This document shows, one piece after another, positions 4,993 through 7,380 of a DNA stretch of 7,380 bases. The DNA is taken from the NCBI GenBank assembly GCA_030609975.1, contig JAUWSR010000193.1:1-7380 (forward strand). The letters run 5' to 3'. Origin of the DNA: Acidobacteriota bacterium. Its GTDB lineage: Bacteria > Acidobacteriota > Aminicenantia > Aminicenantales > Aminicenantaceae. The position numbers and the translations under genes were made by a program. The first letter of the stretch is position 1, and each line of letters begins with the position of its first letter. The notes under the pieces were generated by a model. The model saw nothing but the letters and a program-made list of their open reading frames with translations, had not been told where the DNA came from and searched no databases.

Positions 4993-7268
4993 GGCGAACT
5001 CCTATCTTCAGCTTTTGCTGCAAACATGGCCTGAATGCTTTTGCGTTTGGCTTTGCGTCTTACCCACACGTATATTCCCAGAAGTATAACCGCTGCTGCC
5101 AGGCCCACGATGTTTAAAATCTTAACAATGGTTCGTGTCAACGCTTTTGTGTCTTTTAGGGGATTGAAACGCTGATTCTTGCTGCGCATAGTGGCGATTT
5201 CTTCCTGATCGTTTAGGTAATCGATGGTGTTGAGCAGGAACATGGCGTTGGGGGATTGGCCCTGGCCGTCAAGAATGTTATCCCGCAGGATATCAACCGT
5301 TCCAATCACGAAAATTCGGCCGGGCCTTCCTTTTTTAATGGTGTCCTGCGGTCCCTGTATATGCGATTCTTGATTCTCGGATTTTTTTTCCACCTGTTCG
5401 GCTTCGGGCTTGGATGCTTCTTCGGTTGTGTCCTCTGTGGGTTCTTCATCTGTTTCAGGCTCAGGCTTCTCCGGGATGGGTTTGTCAGCAAAGTAACTGG
5501 GAAATTCTCCTTCGATCAGATAGGCCAAGGGACGGGAATATTTTTCTTCTTCATTCATGGGGGGACGAATCATAAAAGGCTGCAGGTTGATCTGTCCAGC
5601 CATCTCCCAAGACTGGCTCGAGGATGAAAAGAGCCGATGACTTTGAAGATTGTTTTCTTCCAGTCTTTCTTCATTTGCAGTCAGGGGAGATATCTTTATC
5701 ATAATGAGCTCTTTGAGATTGGACAAAAAATCCAACCGGTGATTTATATTCTCATTCTTTATAATGGGGGCAAAGTAGATAGGCATTTCCCCCATCTGTT
5801 GGTCGCGGGAAACGTAACAGCTCTCATCCATGACGTAGGATTTTGTGACATTGATACCGTAGTGATCCAGGAGTTTATCCAATCCCGAGTTGATTGGTAT
5901 GTACATAGCCTGCTGCTGCATCTGGTACATCTGCTGCTGTTGGGGCTGCATTTCATTAAAGGTCTCAATAAAAAGTGCCAGGGATTTTCCTTTCATTAGA
6001 AATTGGTCTATCTGGAAAAGCTCCCAATCAGAGAATGTTTCTTTAGGGCCCGCAATGACCAACGTGTCGATATCTTCAGATATTCCGTCCTGTGTCAAGT
6101 CAATCTGATTGACGGTGTATTGTTTCGAAAGCAGAGTGTTGAGGTTGGTGAGCGAATCGGTTTGGGGCTGCATCATCTGAAATTGAGGAGGAAGGGACGG
6201 TGCCAGCGAAAGGGTTCCGTGTGTGCTCAGGTACCCGATCTCCTCGTGGATATTGATCAGATTGTCCACGTTTTCTTCAATGAAGCTGGATACGGTCGAT
6301 ATATCCACGATTTCGAACTTTTCCTGGAGCCCTTGTCCGGTCAAGCTCAAGCCTGAGCTGAGCAGGCGGGTTTCGAGGGATTTTTCCCCAATTTCCATTC
6401 CCAGAGCTAATATCCCAGTACCGGGGGGGATGATCGTGCCGTCATCTTGTTCGAACTGCGGCCACTGAAGTCCGAAACGCCGGTATTTCCCCAGCTCTGA
6501 CTCATTCAGTTCCTGAGTAGTGGGATCGAGATACACGAATTCCAGTTGATCGTAATTCTTTCCATTCTGCTCCCTCACAACCTCTGCCACTTGGCTTTTA
6601 AGTGCGGAGAGCCCCTCCAATCCAACGAGAGGGGCGACGGTATCGAGGGATGAGGACTGCACCAGTATAACTCTGATCTTATCCTGCAGATTGAGCAGGG
6701 CGGAAATCTTGTTGTTCATTTTTTTGATGGTGGTCGTGATGTTGTATTCCAGGCCTTCGGTGCTGGACACCGCCGGAATACGCTCAATAATATCACCGTG
6801 GATGAACACGATCCCCATATAGGCTCGCTGGACCTTAGCCTCATCTTGTTCGATAGTTTGGACATTAACAGGGTATATGCCATAGTCTTGAGCCTTTTTA
6901 CGGTTTTCTTCGGCTTTTTCGCTGATATCGCCTTCTTTGGCACTGACGTCAAAGAAGCGGTAGCTGAGATATTTGTTGGCATGCACGGCATACTCTTCCA
7001 GGAGGTCATGCAGGTAGCGTTCGATGTTGTTGTAGGGAGCAGGCAGGTTTTTGGAGAAAAACACATTGATGGTCAATGGCTCTTTTAGGGTGGAAACCGA
7101 TTCTTTACTGGCCTTGGAGAGAGAGTACAGGCTGTTGGAAGTCAGATCCATCCGAATGAAGAGATTCTGCCCCGCCAAAGCCACCAGGATTGCGATCACA
7201 ACATAAAGAACAAACTTGTAATATTTTGTCCAATCTCTGAGAGTTTTTTTATTATTTGGCTTTTCCAT
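4989..7268 (-). CDS. GldG-like ABC transporter auxiliary membrane protein (ABC_transp_aux type)
   Basis: This family pairs with a GldF-like ABC-2 permease and an ATPase; in Flavobacterium GldA/F/G are linked to gliding, but most homologues have no known substrate. The 759 residues show a cytoplasmic Lys-rich start, one membrane segment (about 18-36), the family signature DLTSNSLYSLSKAS (41-54), then KEPLTINVFFSKNLP (62-76). A large extracytoplasmic part follows, with a second Rossmann-like portion about 345-480 (GYLSTHG, DTLVIAGPKE). The C-terminal part has GRIFVIGTVDILRDN (650-664) and a second membrane segment (about 714-736) with a basic tail. Two low-complexity inserts are listed separately. 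AAGGAG at 7275-7280, 6 bases before the ATG, supports the start. The permease stop is 10 bases upstream, and the DUF4340 gene overlaps by 4 bases (ATGA). A gliding role should not be assumed. Confidence 0.88.
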   Translation of the reverse strand: MEKPNNKKTLRDWTKYYKFVLYVVIAILVALAGQNLFIRMDLTSNSLYSLSKASKESVSTLKEPLTINVFFSKNLPAPYNNIERYLHDLLEEYAVHANKYLSYRFFDVSAKEGDISEKAEENRKKAQDYGIYPVNVQTIEQDEAKVQRAYMGIVFIHGDIIERIPAVSSTEGLEYNITTTIKKMNNKISALLNLQDKIRVILVQSSSLDTVAPLVGLEGLSALKSQVAEVVREQNGKNYDQLEFVYLDPTTQELNESELGKYRRFGLQWPQFEQDDGTIIPPGTGILALGMEIGEKSLETRLLSSGLSLTGQGLQEKFEIVDISTVSSFIEENVDNLINIHEEIGYLSTHGTLSLAPSLPPQFQMMQPQTDSLTNLNTLLSKQYTVNQIDLTQDGISEDIDTLVIAGPKETFSDWELFQIDQFLMKGKSLALFIETFNEMQPQQQQMYQMQQQAMYIPINSGLDKLLDHYGINVTKSYVMDESCYVSRDQQMGEMPIYFAPIIKNENINHRLDFLSNLKELIMIKISPLTANEERLEENNLQSHRLFSSSSQSWEMAGQINLQPFMIRPPMNEEEKYSRPLAYLIEGEFPSYFADKPIPEKPEPETDEEPTEDTTEEASKPEAEQVEKKSENQESHIQGPQDTIKKGRPGRIFVIGTVDILRDNILDGQGQSPNAMFLLNTIDYLNDQEEIATMRSKNQRFNPLKDTKALTRTIVKILNIVGLAAAVILLGIYVWVRRKAKRKSIQAMFAAKAEDRSSP
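5349..5477 (-). other. Acidic Pro/Glu-rich linker in the GldG-like protein
   Basis: Residues about 598-640 are dominated by Glu, Pro, Thr, Asp and Lys (for example PEKPEPETDEEPTEDTTEE), with no hydrophobic core, so they are very likely disordered. The linker separates the large extracytoplasmic part from the segment leading to the second membrane helix. A smaller linker of similar composition lies in the neighbouring DUF4340 protein. Confidence 0.7.
5904..5948 (-). repeat. Gln/Met-rich low-complexity insert in the GldG-like protein
   Basis: Residues 441-455 read QPQQQQMYQMQQQAM, encoded by CAG-rich codons. They sit between SLALFIETFNEM and the SGLDKLLDHYGI segment, where family members usually have a short loop. 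The tract is probably a disordered surface loop and may be length-variable between strains because of its repeated CAG/ATG codons. Confidence 0.7.
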
Positions 7269-7278
7269 GGTCGGCTCC

Positions 7279-7380
7279 TTACTTTTTCTCCTGCATTATG
7301 AGATTCGTGCTGTATAGCGCCACAAAAGAGAGGATGATGAAATAAAGCAGGTCTCGGGAATCAATAACGCCTTTGGATAT
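7279..7380 (-). CDS. ABC-2/GldF-type permease, C-terminal fragment (cut by window edge)
   Basis: Only the last 33 codons and stop are in view. They read GVIDSRDLLYF, then a hydrophobic stretch (about residues 11-23 of the fragment), then a short tail ending QEKK before TAA. A G-hydrophobic-hydrophobic-D-x-R-D-hydrophobic-hydrophobic-Y-F motif before the last membrane helix is characteristic of the GldF-like ABC-2 permeases I know. The position, 10 bases upstream of a GldG-like gene on the same strand, matches the usual permease-then-GldG order. The cognate ATPase gene would be expected further upstream, outside the window. Confidence 0.8.
   Translation of the reverse strand: MSKGVIDSRDLLYFIILSFVALYSTNLIMQEKK

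Noticed and set aside
5256..5627. Plus-strand 123-codon frame with a Phe/Cys/Gly-rich hydrophobic stretch
   Set aside because: It is the antisense of the acidic Glu/Lys-rich linker in the GldG-like gene, which naturally reads as Phe/Leu/Cys-rich; no ribosome site or family match.

Overview
The window reads as ordinary chromosomal DNA of a Gram-negative-type anaerobic or microaerophilic bacterium. The pointers are a LonA protease, a Rho factor, a one-iron superoxide reductase typical of oxygen-sensitive organisms, and a GldF/GldG/DUF4340 membrane cassette found across Bacteroidota, Spirochaetota, PVC-group, Deltaproteobacteria-like and candidate phyla. Base composition looks balanced by eye and starts have strong AGGAG-type ribosome sites. 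I cannot assign a phylum from the sequence alone.

Left part, plus strand (1-3360): the 3' five-sixths or so of lon, whose N-terminal domain lies off the left edge, then a complete rho after a 41-base gap; they are probably cotranscribed. Lon keeps its ATPase and Ser/Lys protease residues, but a normally near-invariant stretch of its coiled-coil arm is replaced by unrelated-looking sequence. Rho keeps its catalytic residues, except that the Asp before the catalytic Glu-Arg pair is Ala.

Middle (3361-4000): a 244-base intergenic stretch begins with C-rich, G-poor DNA that could be a Rho-dependent terminator for rho itself. It ends with a strong sigma70-type promoter reading into a complete class II superoxide reductase (neelaredoxin type) gene. 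That gene ends only 5 bases from the convergent gene on the other strand.

Right part, minus strand (4006-7380, transcribed right to left): the last 33 codons of an ABC-2/GldF-type permease, a 759-residue GldG-like ABC auxiliary membrane protein, and a 328-residue membrane-anchored DUF4340 protein. The genes are packed as a translationally coupled operon (10-base gap, then an ATGA overlap). The partner ATPase would be expected beyond the right edge. Both extracytoplasmic proteins carry acidic, Pro/Glu-rich linkers, and the GldG-like protein also carries a Gln/Met-rich insert.

The proteins fall into known families and I found no clear new defence or mobile system. The points most worth checking are the odd Lon arm, the Rho Asp-to-Ala change, the possible self-dependent terminator after rho, and the inserts in the GldG/DUF4340 pair. 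No tRNA, rRNA, CRISPR array or insertion sequence was seen.
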